Part shown: positions 26,043 to 35,372 of the stretch, in pieces
Layout of the letters: each line of letters opens with the position of its first letter
Position numbering within the stretch: the stretch's first letter is position 1
Assembly: GCA_036675565.1 (NCBI GenBank)
Contig: JAKFER010000244.1
Coordinates: 99,245-163,244, forward strand
From: JACCYQ01 sp036675565
GTDB taxonomy: Bacteria > Bacteroidota > Bacteroidia > Chitinophagales > Chitinophagaceae
Reading direction: 5' to 3'
DNA: 64,000 nucleotides
Position numbers and translations under genes: made by a program
The notes under the pieces: generated by a model
The model's database searches: none
What the model saw: the letters and a program-made list of their open reading frames with translations, nothing else
What the model was told of the DNA's origin: nothing

Positions 26043-29000
26043 TTACCGGGTCAGTTTCTTGATATGCAATTCGTATTCCTTAATTGCTTTTGCATTACTT
26101 TTTAATCCAATACTTGTACTGATACCGCTAACCAAAATTTTTACCAGGTAGTTGAATACTGACCGGTCCTGCCATCTTTCAAAAAAAATGATGCCAGTTT
26201 TTTGTTGAAGATTATGACTCCTGATTAAAAAATTATTGGCAATGAATGAGGATAATTTTTCACTAAAAGAAGCTTTTTCATTATCATTTTTTTTAACCTG
26301 CACTTTCAATTTATTATACAACATTTTCATTTCTCCACGTGTTGCATAATTATTTCCGGTTGCATATAACCAAAGCGAATCCAGTGTACCGGAACTGATT
26401 TTTACCTGCGTTATCGGAACCAACACCTGGTTAACTACTGTTGCATCTTCTAATTCTGCTTGCATTGCCAGTTCAAAACCCGCTAATGAATCAAGATAGG
26501 ATTGATGGAATTGAAGATTCAATACGCCTTTATCAAACAGGTTACCCCTTGCATGAACTCTCAAAGAATCATTATCACCAATATTCATATTAGTGTATGG
26601 TCCGGAATGAACATCCATTGATGTAAAATATATGGTACCGGTGTCTTTTGTTTTTTCACTTAATTCAGTATAGGTTATTTGTGAACGGGTAAGATTAATA
26701 GAGTCAATATTGAAAAGCTTCGAATTATTTTGCATAGCAACAGTGGGCAAATATTTGATGGGTATTTGCTTACGTGGTACCAGTTTATTCCTGAATACAG
26801 AAATATCAGCTTTATCAGCCTTTATTAAACCCAATTCTAAAATACTGTCAGCTAAATATTTTTCTATATTAAGATCACTGATAGTAAATAAACCGGTTTT
26901 GGCCAGCAAGTAATCTGATTGATAAGGTTGCGATGAAATATATTCATCACGATTAAGTAAAGGACGATAACTGAATGAATCAAGTTCTACATATTTTTTT
27001 GCATGATCGTATTTCCCGTTAAACCAACGAATAATTGTTGCGGTATCTTCAAGTTTGCCGGTAAGCCGTGAAATTTTAAATGAGGGACTGTTTTTTAAAT
27101 ATTGCAATAAACTTTTATTGCCTGTACCAAGATCCAGGTTATTTATTTGTATTGAATCCAATGTTATGGTTGAATTTTCAGATAACCGGAATGGAATCGG
27201 ATTTAAGAAATAAGCCTGTTTAAGCAATGCCCTCCCGGATAAAGATGGATTTTGTTTTTTTGAAAAATGGATACCGGTTATGGATAATCGTAATTTTCCA
27301 GAATCAACACCCCATCTTTTATTTTCATTCACAAAAACAAGGTTGTTTGTTTCAAGAATTATTTCGCCGATATTAATATTTTGTAACGTGGTATTGATGT
27401 TAGAGAGTTGGAGAACGTTATTTTCATCATTCAACCCATGCATGAAGATTTCCTGGGCATTATCTGCTGAAATATTTTTAATGGATATTTCAGGTTGAAA
27501 TATTTTTAGATTCTCGACAAAAGCAGCGGGTAATTTAAAAACAGAAGAATCTTTGTTCCCGGCTTTCACTTGACTTGAGTAGCGAAATACAGGCTTATAA
27601 GCTTCAAGCGTACTGAAAGCATACTGATTTTGCAGCAGTGCATTGATTGAAGGTGTAAACTTCAGCGTGGGTATTGCAACATAGAGAGAATCATATAGGC
27701 TGTTTCTTTCTAATAAAACCTGCTCAAGGCTGGATGATTGATTATCCTTTATGGTGTAATTGCCAACCTGCAACAACAAGTCATTTGTTTGCGAACTAAA
27801 CTGTTCTCCACTGAATGAAAGATTTTCAAAAACAGGTCTATCGTTGCCCAATACACTAAATTTGTCTGCTTTTACCCAATACAAATCCATCTTTAATTTC
27901 AATGAAGGCAGATTAGTATTGACCCGGGTATTTTTTCCGGAGATGTTATGAATATTGATTTCCGATTTGGATTGTTTTGCACCTTTTTTTATTTGCGTTG
28001 GCAGGTAATTAATATTTCCTTCGCTCCAGCTAACACTATCAACACTAAACTTTTTAAGTGCTTCGTTTACGGAGAGATTCGTTACGTAAACGTCATTTAA
28101 AAGAGCAACGGATTGGTTATCTAAATCATTAACCGTTACAGATACAGCATGAAGTTGTTCCCTTCTGCCTGCATATTTCACATCATTTAAAACGATGTTT
28201 AAATTATTTAACCGTATTGAACCTTTGGAAAAATTAAATTGTTCAATTGATCTTTCAATATGTCCAATATTTTGAGATGATACAAATTGGTTACTCCTGA
28301 TTGAAAAATTAATATTTTCTAATTCAAAACTTTTTTGATCTTTCAGATCCAGTTTAAATTGTCCATTGATTAATTCCAGTTGATCCACCTCCATCAATTC
28401 ATCAATGCCTGCTAGTGCATGGAAAAACGATTGCCGGCTTTTACCCTGGTTGATTTTTTTATAGGAAATGCGGGGATTATGCAGAACTGCTTTTTCAGCT
28501 ACGATCGTCCGGTCAGCTAAAAGATTTTCCCATGATAAACCGGTAATTTGCAATAAAGGAACGTCAATATTCCTGATATTTTTGTTTGATACCTGGTTCG
28601 TAGGTGATAGTGAAAAATTATTCAGCCTGATCGTATTGTTTCTAAGTTGAATGCTGTCAAATTTTATCGCTGTGCTTCCATCCCTTGTAACCATATCATA
28701 GTTTCGAATCGCTACATCGATACCGCCCATTTGAATGGGTTTTGTTGCAGCATTGTCTATACTGAAGTCATACAAAAAAAGATCGTTTCCTTCTGAACTA
28801 AATACAACCGGGTTATTATCACGAGTGGTGGTGATCTCTACATTTGCATTGCTTAAACCGGCGAACTTTATTTCCATGTTACTTCCCAATTGCCTGAACA
28901 CTTCATTCAATTGAAAAGACTGATTTTTACGGACTTCAGTTTTCTTCCTCAGGACTAGCGATAATTTAAATTCCGGATCCTGGCAATAAACAGAATCGGC

Positions 29001-29894
29001 TTTTATCAGGTCGTCATTCGCCAGAGCAGCAAAGTCAAAATTCAACAATTGCAATTTGCGGAAAAACATATCGAATGCAACTTTGCTGGTATCAGATTTT
29101 TCTCCTGAAATCCTGCAATTATCTATTTCAATTTTTTTATCCTTCACATTCATCTGGAAGGCGTCAAAACTTAATTTATGCCGGCCACCCGGAAAAACAA
29201 TCTGTTGCGAATGTGTTCGTAAAATTATATTGTCACTGAAAAGGAATTTAGCACTGTCTTTTTTCTGTGCCTCATTTACGTTTATATTGTCAACTTCTAA
29301 AAATATATGAGAGATATCGATTGGCTTATCTTTTGGTCGTAATGCATTTACCAAACTAAAACGTCCTTCAATGATTTTAAAATACCTGATTTGAAGAATA
29401 TTCAAAGCATCTTCAATGGAGCGATAAATATTTCCCATTTCACGGGCAATGGAAAATTCCTGGTGAATATTAACAGTATCATTTTCATCATTTATTTCAT
29501 TGTGCCGTAAATGTGTAATGATTACATGTGGAGTAACCAGCGATAAAGAATCAATTAATATTTCCTGTTCAAAAATTAATGACCGGATGGATTTTACTTT
29601 TATTCTTAAATCCGCAACATTAAATCGATACGAGTTGGTGGAGGAAAGTGAATCCTCTGAGAAAAATTCAGCTTGTTGTAACCGCACCTTCCTGCTGAAA
29701 TAATTGAAGCTTACACTTTTTACTTTTAATTTGACTTTGCCCTGTGATTGGGTTGAAACGATATTCTCAAAAAATTCCTCTGTATTATTTATAAACCAGA
29801 AGTGAAAAATGCCTCCAAGAAAGATTAATCCCAATAGCACCAGTGCAAGGACATTGCTTAATTTTCGGTTCCGTGGAATAAAGGTTTCTTTCAT
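26043..29894 (-). CDS. Giant AsmA/TamB-like single-pass membrane protein
   Basis: 1283 residues, the largest gene here. A short basic N-terminus is followed by one membrane helix (about 14-34), then entirely extracytoplasmic sequence made of alternating beta-type segments with repeating themes 'L.i.nl.i......i.l...' and 'DSLSLVTPHVIITH', 'NLDLGTGNKSLLQYL', 'IDSINLTRSQITYTE'. Such N-anchored, beta-rich proteins with 'fxV.dl.i' N-terminal signature (here KVKSVSFNYFSRKVRLQQAEF) resemble the AsmA/DUF748 family that spans the periplasm and is linked to phospholipid transport to the outer membrane. I do not recognise a specific named member; the call rests on architecture. The C-terminus ends in a cationic stretch (IKEYELHIKKLTR). 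It is followed by the lipoprotein gene 61 bp downstream, same strand. Confidence 0.55.
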   Translation of the reverse strand: MKETFIPRNRKLSNVLALVLLGLIFLGGIFHFWFINNTEEFFENIVSTQSQGKVKLKVKSVSFNYFSRKVRLQQAEFFSEDSLSSTNSYRFNVADLRIKVKSIRSLIFEQEILIDSLSLVTPHVIITHLRHNEINDENDTVNIHQEFSIAREMGNIYRSIEDALNILQIRYFKIIEGRFSLVNALRPKDKPIDISHIFLEVDNINVNEAQKKDSAKFLFSDNIILRTHSQQIVFPGGRHKLSFDAFQMNVKDKKIEIDNCRISGEKSDTSKVAFDMFFRKLQLLNFDFAALANDDLIKADSVYCQDPEFKLSLVLRKKTEVRKNQSFQLNEVFRQLGSNMEIKFAGLSNANVEITTTRDNNPVVFSSEGNDLFLYDFSIDNAATKPIQMGGIDVAIRNYDMVTRDGSTAIKFDSIQLRNNTIRLNNFSLSPTNQVSNKNIRNIDVPLLQITGLSWENLLADRTIVAEKAVLHNPRISYKKINQGKSRQSFFHALAGIDELMEVDQLELINGQFKLDLKDQKSFELENINFSIRSNQFVSSQNIGHIERSIEQFNFSKGSIRLNNLNIVLNDVKYAGRREQLHAVSVTVNDLDNQSVALLNDVYVTNLSVNEALKKFSVDSVSWSEGNINYLPTQIKKGAKQSKSEINIHNISGKNTRVNTNLPSLKLKMDLYWVKADKFSVLGNDRPVFENLSFSGEQFSSQTNDLLLQVGNYTIKDNQSSSLEQVLLERNSLYDSLYVAIPTLKFTPSINALLQNQYAFSTLEAYKPVFRYSSQVKAGNKDSSVFKLPAAFVENLKIFQPEISIKNISADNAQEIFMHGLNDENNVLQLSNINTTLQNINIGEIILETNNLVFVNENKRWGVDSGKLRLSITGIHFSKKQNPSLSGRALLKQAYFLNPIPFRLSENSTITLDSIQINNLDLGTGNKSLLQYLKNSPSFKISRLTGKLEDTATIIRWFNGKYDHAKKYVELDSFSYRPLLNRDEYISSQPYQSDYLLAKTGLFTISDLNIEKYLADSILELGLIKADKADISVFRNKLVPRKQIPIKYLPTVAMQNNSKLFNIDSINLTRSQITYTELSEKTKDTGTIYFTSMDVHSGPYTNMNIGDNDSLRVHARGNLFDKGVLNLQFHQSYLDSLAGFELAMQAELEDATVVNQVLVPITQVKISSGTLDSLWLYATGNNYATRGEMKMLYNKLKVQVKKNDNEKASFSEKLSSFIANNFLIRSHNLQQKTGIIFFERWQDRSVFNYLVKILVSGISTSIGLKSNAKAIKEYELHIKKLTR

Positions 29895-30004
29895 ACAATT
29901 GCCAGCACTAAATCTTCCTGAAATATACCAATTAATAGGCTAAGCCAGGGAACAATATGGTAGTTCCAACTTTAACGATCGTAAACGGCAATCTGTTGTT
30001 ATAA

Positions 30005-32095
30005 CTATTTAACATTACTTCCAGGCAGCGTAAAATGAGTAGGGTTAATTAAGATTAATTTACCGCCAGGTTCTTCGGCTGTAAGGATCATACCATTACT
30101 TTCTATCCCTTTTAATTTTCGGGGAGCCAGGTTTGCCACAATTACAACTTGTTTATCAATTAATTCTTCGGGTGTAAAATGTTGTGCAATTCCTGATACA
30201 ATGGTTCTTTTCTCAAAACCCAATGTTACTTCCAATTTTAAAAGTTTGTCCGCTTTCGCAACTTTTTCAGCACTTAATATCGTAGCTATCCGGAGGTCCA
30301 GTTTGTCAAAATCATCATAAACAATTTCCGGTTTTAAAGAATTATTTTTTGATTCGTCCATTTCTTTAGAAATATCATTAACTGGTTTTGTAGCATTAGC
30401 CGATCCTGACCGCAATTTTTCCACTTGAGCAAGTATTTCTTCATCTTCCATTTTCCTGAATAATAATTCTGGTGGACGTAAGCTATAACCCACACTTAAT
30501 AATTTCATTTTACCTGCATTTTCCCAATCCAGAATTTTATCAACCACCTTCATCATGTAGATCATTTTTTGGGCGGTGTTTGGTAAAAAGGGATTAACTA
30601 AAATGGCCAGGTTGGCTGTAAGCTGCAGGGAAATATGCAATGTATTGTCGATCAGTAACTGGTTCTGTGGATTTTCAGCCAATTTCTTTACAAGGATCCA
30701 CGGTTCCTTTTTTTGCATGTACTGATTCCCTTTGCGGGCAAGGTCTATCACAGAAAACAAGGCATCACGAAATTTATATTGCTCAAGCGATTGTTCAATT
30801 TCAATTTTTGATTTTTCAATATCGCTGATCATTTGTTCATCAACGGCATCCAGTACACTGGCATGCAATGGAGGCACTTTACCATTACATAGCTTATGCA
30901 TTAATACAAATGCCCGGTTTACAAAATTGCCAAAAATGGCGACCAGTTCGCTGTTATTTCTGTCCTGGAAATCTTTCCAGGTAAAATCATTATCTTTTGT
31001 TTCTGGTGCATTGGCGCAAAGCACATAGCGTAAAACATCTTCAGATCCTGGAAAATCTTTTACATATTCATGTACCCACACGGCCCAATTTCGACTGGTA
31101 GAAACTTTTTCGCCTTCAATATTTAAAAATTCATTGGCGGGAACATTATCCGGTAACACATATTCTCCATGTGCTTTTAACATGGATGGAAATATAATGC
31201 AATGAAATACAATATTATCCTTACCAATAAAATGCACCAGTTTCGTGTCTTCTTTTTTCCAGTAATCTTCCCAATGCACGGTTAATTCCTTTGTGGCAGA
31301 TATGTATCCGATCGGCGCATCGAACCATACATATAAAACCTTTCCTTCCGCATCGGCCAGTGGAACTTTTACACCCCAGTTGCTATCGCGAGTCATTGCT
31401 CTTGGTTGCAGTCCCTGGTCGAGCCAGCTTTTACACTGACCATAAACGTTATTCTTCCATTCTTTATGTCCTTCTATCAACCACTCCTGTAGCCAGGGTT
31501 CATATTGTTGTAATGGAAAGTACCAGTGTTTTGTTTTTTTCTTTACAGGTATCGCATCGCTCAATGCACTGCGTGGATTGATCAATTGTTCAGGACTCAA
31601 AGAAGATCCGCATTTTTCACATTGGTCACCATACGCATTATCGTTTCCACAAACCGGGCAGGTGCCAACAATATAACGGTCAGCTAGGAACGTTTTTGTT
31701 TTTTCGTCAAAATATTGTTCCGTTTCTTTTTCTTCAAACAGTCCTTTATCATATAAATTTTTGAAGAAATCTGCGGCGGTTTCATGATGCACTTTATTGG
31801 ATGTGCGGGAATAAATATCAAAGGAGATACCCATTTGCACAAAGCTTTCCTTTATCTGCTCGTGATATTTATCCACTATTTCCTGCGGGCTTACGCCTTC
31901 CTTCAAAGCCCTGATTGTAATAGGAACCCCATGCTCATCGCTTCCGCCAACAAATTTTACATCCCGTTTCTTTGCACGCTGGTAACGTACATAGATATCC
32001 GCGGGAATATAACAACCAGCCAGGTGGCCGATGTGTAAAGGTCCATTAGCATAAGGCAGGGCAGCGGTAACCAGTATTCTTTTATAATCACTCAT
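30005..32095 (-). CDS. metG: Methionyl-tRNA synthetase with C-terminal tRNA-binding domain
   Basis: Class I aminoacyl-tRNA synthetase charging tRNA-Met. In the 696-residue product the HIGH motif is PLHIGHLAG (residues 19-27); the zinc knuckle is CPVCGN...CEKCG (about 146-162); the KMSKS loop is seen as GEKVSTSRNW, a variant common in MetG. The anticodon-binding helical domain follows, and residues about 590-696 are an EMAPII/Trbp111-like tRNA-binding OB-fold (FDKLDLRIATI...LAPRKLKGIESNGMIL), as in E. coli MetG, which mediates dimerisation. Length and order are normal. Start ATG 32095; the likely promoter at 32205-32236 would give a leader of about 105 nt. Confidence 0.97.
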   Translation of the reverse strand: MSDYKRILVTAALPYANGPLHIGHLAGCYIPADIYVRYQRAKKRDVKFVGGSDEHGVPITIRALKEGVSPQEIVDKYHEQIKESFVQMGISFDIYSRTSNKVHHETAADFFKNLYDKGLFEEKETEQYFDEKTKTFLADRYIVGTCPVCGNDNAYGDQCEKCGSSLSPEQLINPRSALSDAIPVKKKTKHWYFPLQQYEPWLQEWLIEGHKEWKNNVYGQCKSWLDQGLQPRAMTRDSNWGVKVPLADAEGKVLYVWFDAPIGYISATKELTVHWEDYWKKEDTKLVHFIGKDNIVFHCIIFPSMLKAHGEYVLPDNVPANEFLNIEGEKVSTSRNWAVWVHEYVKDFPGSEDVLRYVLCANAPETKDNDFTWKDFQDRNNSELVAIFGNFVNRAFVLMHKLCNGKVPPLHASVLDAVDEQMISDIEKSKIEIEQSLEQYKFRDALFSVIDLARKGNQYMQKKEPWILVKKLAENPQNQLLIDNTLHISLQLTANLAILVNPFLPNTAQKMIYMMKVVDKILDWENAGKMKLLSVGYSLRPPELLFRKMEDEEILAQVEKLRSGSANATKPVNDISKEMDESKNNSLKPEIVYDDFDKLDLRIATILSAEKVAKADKLLKLEVTLGFEKRTIVSGIAQHFTPEELIDKQVVIVANLAPRKLKGIESNGMILTAEEPGGKLILINPTHFTLPGSNVK

Positions 32096-32204
32096 TTTCC
32101 AAAAATTCTTTTTTATTGGCTTTTATTCTTTTATTAAACAATTGCCAGGGTGTATTTTTCCTGTTTATAAAATATGCAGGGCAAAAATGAAACAGGTAAG
32201 TTTG

Positions 32205-32236
32205 CAAAAATACTTTTATCAGGCCCATTCCCCAAA
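32205..32236 (-). promoter_or_regulatory. Putative metG promoter (TTTG-N20-TAnnTTTG)
   Basis: On the minus strand TTTG (32236-32233) and TATTTTTG (32212-32205) are separated by exactly 20 nt, the best match in the window to the primary-sigma promoter of Bacteroidota. It faces metG and lies back-to-back with the LD-carboxypeptidase gene starting at 32262. Confidence 0.6.
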
Positions 32237-32261
32237 ACACTGTTTTTAATACATTTTGATT

Positions 32262-33287
32262 ATGGACAGGAAAAATTTTATTCGTGCCGGTTCTGCTATT
32301 GTTGGTGCATCCTTTTTGCCCAGGCCAGGACAAGCCATGCCGCAGGTAACAGATCCCGATAAAAAGTTCAGTATTCCTCCCTATTTAAAAAAAGGCGATG
32401 TGATTGGCATTACTTCACCGGCAGGTTATATTACAGAAGAAGACATGTTGCCGGCTATCCGGTTGATTGAAAGTTGGGGATTCAATATAAAACTTGGAAC
32501 TTCCGTTGGCAAGCGTGATTTTACATTTGGAGGCACCGATGAAGAGCGGTTGCACGATCTTCAGTATATGTTGAATACAAACGAGGTGCAGGCTATTTTG
32601 TGTGCCCGCGGTGGTTATGGATCTGTTCGGATTGTGGATCGGATTAAATGGAACCATTTTGTGGCAAAACCCAAATGGGTTATTGGATTCAGCGATATAA
32701 CGGTGCTGCATGCGCATATCAGCCGTTTGAATATAGCATCCATTCATTCAAAAATGACCAATAGTTTTCCTGGTGATCCGGCAACGGCCGATGATTTACA
32801 AATGCAAACCATAGATTCTATCAGGCAATCAATTATCGGGGAAAAGATGTTGTATGAAATCCCTCCAACGGAATTTAACCGGCCTGGTACAACAACAGGT
32901 AGATTGATTGGCGGAAATTTACGGACGCTTGAAACACTGGCAGGAACTTCCTCGGATATTTTAACTGCCGGTAAAATTTTATTTTTAGAAGATACCGGGG
33001 AGTATATGTACAGTATTGACAGGATGTTTTGGAACCTGAAAAGAACGGGTAAACTATCTACTTTAAAAGGATTGATCATTGGCGGGTTTGGTATTAAGAC
33101 AGATGATGAAGGCGAAGAATTTGGTAAAACTATTTATGATGTCGTAATGGAAAAAGTATCCTCATATAAATACCCGGTATGTTTTCATTTTCCGGTGGGC
33201 CATCAGCGAGATAATTATGCATTAAAATGTGGGGTGGAGCATAAGCTGATTGTAAATTCCTCTATTTGCACTTTGACAGAAATATAA
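32262..33287 (+). CDS. LD-carboxypeptidase (S66 family), exported paralogue
   Basis: Serine peptidase of the LdcA family that removes the terminal D-Ala from tetrapeptide stems in peptidoglycan recycling. From ATG 32262, 341 residues. The N-terminus MDRKNFIRAGSAIVGASFLP reads as a signal sequence with an RK pair, so export (Sec or Tat) is possible. The catalytic serine is in IGFSDIT (Ser144), preceded by CARGGYGSVR (residues 114-123); the Glu is in FLEDTGEY and the His in FPVGHQRDNYAL. The TTG at 32256 would merely add two residues. It is directly upstream of a second copy at 33309 with the same architecture (shared TSPAGY/CPAGYMP, GTDEERL, GGNL blocks). Confidence 0.88.
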   Translation: MDRKNFIRAGSAIVGASFLPRPGQAMPQVTDPDKKFSIPPYLKKGDVIGITSPAGYITEEDMLPAIRLIESWGFNIKLGTSVGKRDFTFGGTDEERLHDLQYMLNTNEVQAILCARGGYGSVRIVDRIKWNHFVAKPKWVIGFSDITVLHAHISRLNIASIHSKMTNSFPGDPATADDLQMQTIDSIRQSIIGEKMLYEIPPTEFNRPGTTTGRLIGGNLRTLETLAGTSSDILTAGKILFLEDTGEYMYSIDRMFWNLKRTGKLSTLKGLIIGGFGIKTDDEGEEFGKTIYDVVMEKVSSYKYPVCFHFPVGHQRDNYALKCGVEHKLIVNSSICTLTEI

Positions 33288-33308
33288 TTTTAAAAATATT
33301 TTACCATT

Positions 33309-34232
33309 ATGAAAATTAAGATGCCACCATATTTAAAAAAGGGAAATACGATCGGGCTGGTTTGTCCGGCAGGTTATATGCCTTTGGAAAAAGTCCAGGA
33401 TTGTATAAACGCAATGGAAAGCTGGGGATACCAGGTGAAAACGGGCAAAACAATTGGAGGAACATCTAATAATTATTTTTCAGGAACAGATGAGGAAAGA
33501 CTTGCTGACTTGCAGGATATGCTGGATGATAAAAGTATCAATGCGGTTATGTGTGCCCGTGGTGGGTATGGCGTATCCAGGATCATTGATCAGATTAATT
33601 TTAAAAAATTTAAAAAAAATCCAAAATGGATCATTGGTTTTAGTGATATCACCGTGATGCATTCGCATATTTTTTCCAATTACGGCATTGCAACATTGCA
33701 TGCACCGATGGCCGCAGCATTCCAGGAAAATGAATATCAAAACCCATATGTACAATCGCTGAAAAAAGCATTGGAAGGTGAAATAGCAAATTATAACAGT
33801 TCACCAAACATGCTTAACCGGCAAGGAAAAGCCAAAGGTGAACTTGTAGGTGGAAACCTGGCTTTACTGTCGCATTGTGTAGGCACTAAATCAGATATAG
33901 ATACAAAAGGGAAGATCCTCTTTTTGGAAGATATTGGTGAATACCTGTACAATATTGACAGGATGATGAACCAGTTAAAACGAAGTGGCAAACTGGATAA
34001 ACTGGCAGGATTGGTGATTGGAAAATTTACTGATAATAAAGATACGGACAGGCCTTTTGGCAAACATGTTTACGATATCATTCATGAATGGATAAAAGAA
34101 TTTGACTACCCGGTTTGTTTTGAGTTCCCGGTAAGTCATGAGAAAGAAAATTATGCATTGAAGGTTGGCGGAAGGTATTTGCTGCAGGTAAAGGACGAAG
34201 AAGTAATACTGCAGGAGGATAGAAAAAAATAA
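33309..34232 (+). CDS. ldcA: LD-carboxypeptidase (S66 family), cytoplasmic paralogue
   Basis: 307 residues, starting directly at the mature-type N-terminus MKIKMPPYLKKGNTIGLVCPAGYMP, with no signal peptide, so probably cytoplasmic like E. coli LdcA. The same S66 landmarks occur: CARGGYGVSR, IGFSDITVMH with the nucleophilic serine, FLEDIGEYLYNIDRMMNQLKR, and FPVSHEKENYAL with the catalytic histidine. The two genes are 21 bp apart and clearly related over their whole length, arguing for a local duplication followed by a change of location. Murein recycling enzymes (AmpG, LdcA partners) are not nearby. The stop codon at 34230 overlaps a small hairpin (34232-34248). Confidence 0.9.
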   Translation: MKIKMPPYLKKGNTIGLVCPAGYMPLEKVQDCINAMESWGYQVKTGKTIGGTSNNYFSGTDEERLADLQDMLDDKSINAVMCARGGYGVSRIIDQINFKKFKKNPKWIIGFSDITVMHSHIFSNYGIATLHAPMAAAFQENEYQNPYVQSLKKALEGEIANYNSSPNMLNRQGKAKGELVGGNLALLSHCVGTKSDIDTKGKILFLEDIGEYLYNIDRMMNQLKRSGKLDKLAGLVIGKFTDNKDTDRPFGKHVYDIIHEWIKEFDYPVCFEFPVSHEKENYALKVGGRYLLQVKDEEVILQEDRKK

Positions 34233-34410
34233 CTGCTGGATAAGCAGTAAAGTTGATCAATTGTTCAAGTCATAAATCACGATTATACAATATCAGGTGT
34301 TGTAATCATAAGTGTTTTCATAATGCCGGCATAAAAACAAACTCCATTGGCAATTGATAAATGATTGGATCGTTAAGCTGCGTATTCAATCATAAATCAA
34401 ATTGATTAAT

Positions 34411-34430
34411 TTTATATCCTTATATATAAA
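34411..34430. promoter_or_regulatory. AT-rich dyad upstream of oxyR
   Basis: TTTATAT (34411-34417) and ATATAAA (34424-34430) are inverted repeats ending 7 bp before the oxyR start. A pair of CATAAATCA repeats occurs farther up (34271 and 34391). An autoregulatory site is possible; AT-rich chance symmetry cannot be excluded. Confidence 0.3.
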
Positions 34431-34436
34431 ATCTAT

Positions 34437-35372
34437 ATGACGTTTGTGCAATTGGAATACCTGGTTGCGGTGGACAGATACAGGCATTTTGCCCAGGCAG
34501 CCGAACACTGTTATGTTACACAACCTACCCTCAGCATGCAATTGAAAAAGCTGGAAGATGAATTGGGGATATTGCTGTTTGACCGAAGCAAGCAACCGGT
34601 TATCCCAACAGAAGCTGGTATTGAAATCATTGCACAGGCAAAAAAAATATTGGCAGAAAAATCATTGATCGGGGACATTATACATACACGAAAAGGGGTG
34701 ATTGCGGGCGAACTAAAACTGGGTATCATCCCAACGCTGGCGCCATATCTTTTGCCATTATTTATTCACCAATTTATTAGGAAATACAACAATGTAAAAT
34801 TGGTTGTAACTGAATTAACGACAGATAAAATCATAGCAAGGTTAAAAGATGGGCGATTGGACGCAGGAATTTTAGTTACTCCTTTACAGGAGGCTGGCAT
34901 TTCCGAACATGTACTTTTTTATGAGGAAATGCTGGTTTATGTAAGTCCGCAAAATGATATGTATGGAAAAAAATATGTACTGGCAAAGGATATTGATCCC
35001 AATAAACTCTGGCTATTGGAGGAAGGGCATTGTTTTCGATCCCAGATCATGAATTTATGCGAGTTACAAAAAGAAAGTAAATCTATTCATCGTTTTGAAT
35101 ATGAGGCCGGAAGCATAGATACATTAAGGCGAATGGTGGATATCAGTGATGGGATCACAATCCTCCCGGAAATTGCGACCATCGGTTTTTCTCGAAAACA
35201 GGAACAGTCTATACGTCATTTCAAATCACCCATTCCTATGCGGGAAGTCAGTTTAGTCGTACACAGGGATTTTGTAAAAAAACGATTGGTGGATATTCTT
35301 ACCAAAGAAATTTTAAATGCTGTTCCATCCAAGTTCAAACAAAATAAAACCAACAGGGTCGTCCCGATCTGA
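34437..35372 (+). CDS. oxyR: LysR-family peroxide sensor OxyR
   Basis: LysR-type regulator of 311 residues. N-terminal winged helix-turn-helix (about 1-60, with 'HFAQAAEHCYVTQPTLSMQLKKLE') and C-terminal periplasmic-binding-type domain. The redox site of OxyR is unmistakable: EEGHCFRSQIMNLC holds Cys199 and Cys208 at the same numbers and spacing as in E. coli OxyR, whose C199-C208 disulphide forms on reaction with hydrogen peroxide. The start ATG at 34437 gives the canonical MTFVQLEYLVAV. No catalase or peroxiredoxin gene is adjacent. Its stop TGA directly abuts the stop of the convergent hydrolase gene, the two forming TGATCA at 35370-35375. Confidence 0.94.
   Translation: MTFVQLEYLVAVDRYRHFAQAAEHCYVTQPTLSMQLKKLEDELGILLFDRSKQPVIPTEAGIEIIAQAKKILAEKSLIGDIIHTRKGVIAGELKLGIIPTLAPYLLPLFIHQFIRKYNNVKLVVTELTTDKIIARLKDGRLDAGILVTPLQEAGISEHVLFYEEMLVYVSPQNDMYGKKYVLAKDIDPNKLWLLEEGHCFRSQIMNLCELQKESKSIHRFEYEAGSIDTLRRMVDISDGITILPEIATIGFSRKQEQSIRHFKSPIPMREVSLVVHRDFVKKRLVDILTKEILNAVPSKFKQNKTNRVVPI

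Noticed and set aside
32088..32333. 81-codon minus-strand frame upstream of metG
   Set aside because: Covers the metG promoter and leader; composition and sequence look non-coding.
34232..34248. Hairpin ACTGCT-AGCAGT at the ldcA stop codon
   Set aside because: Six-bp stem without a T-run on the + strand; too weak to call a terminator.
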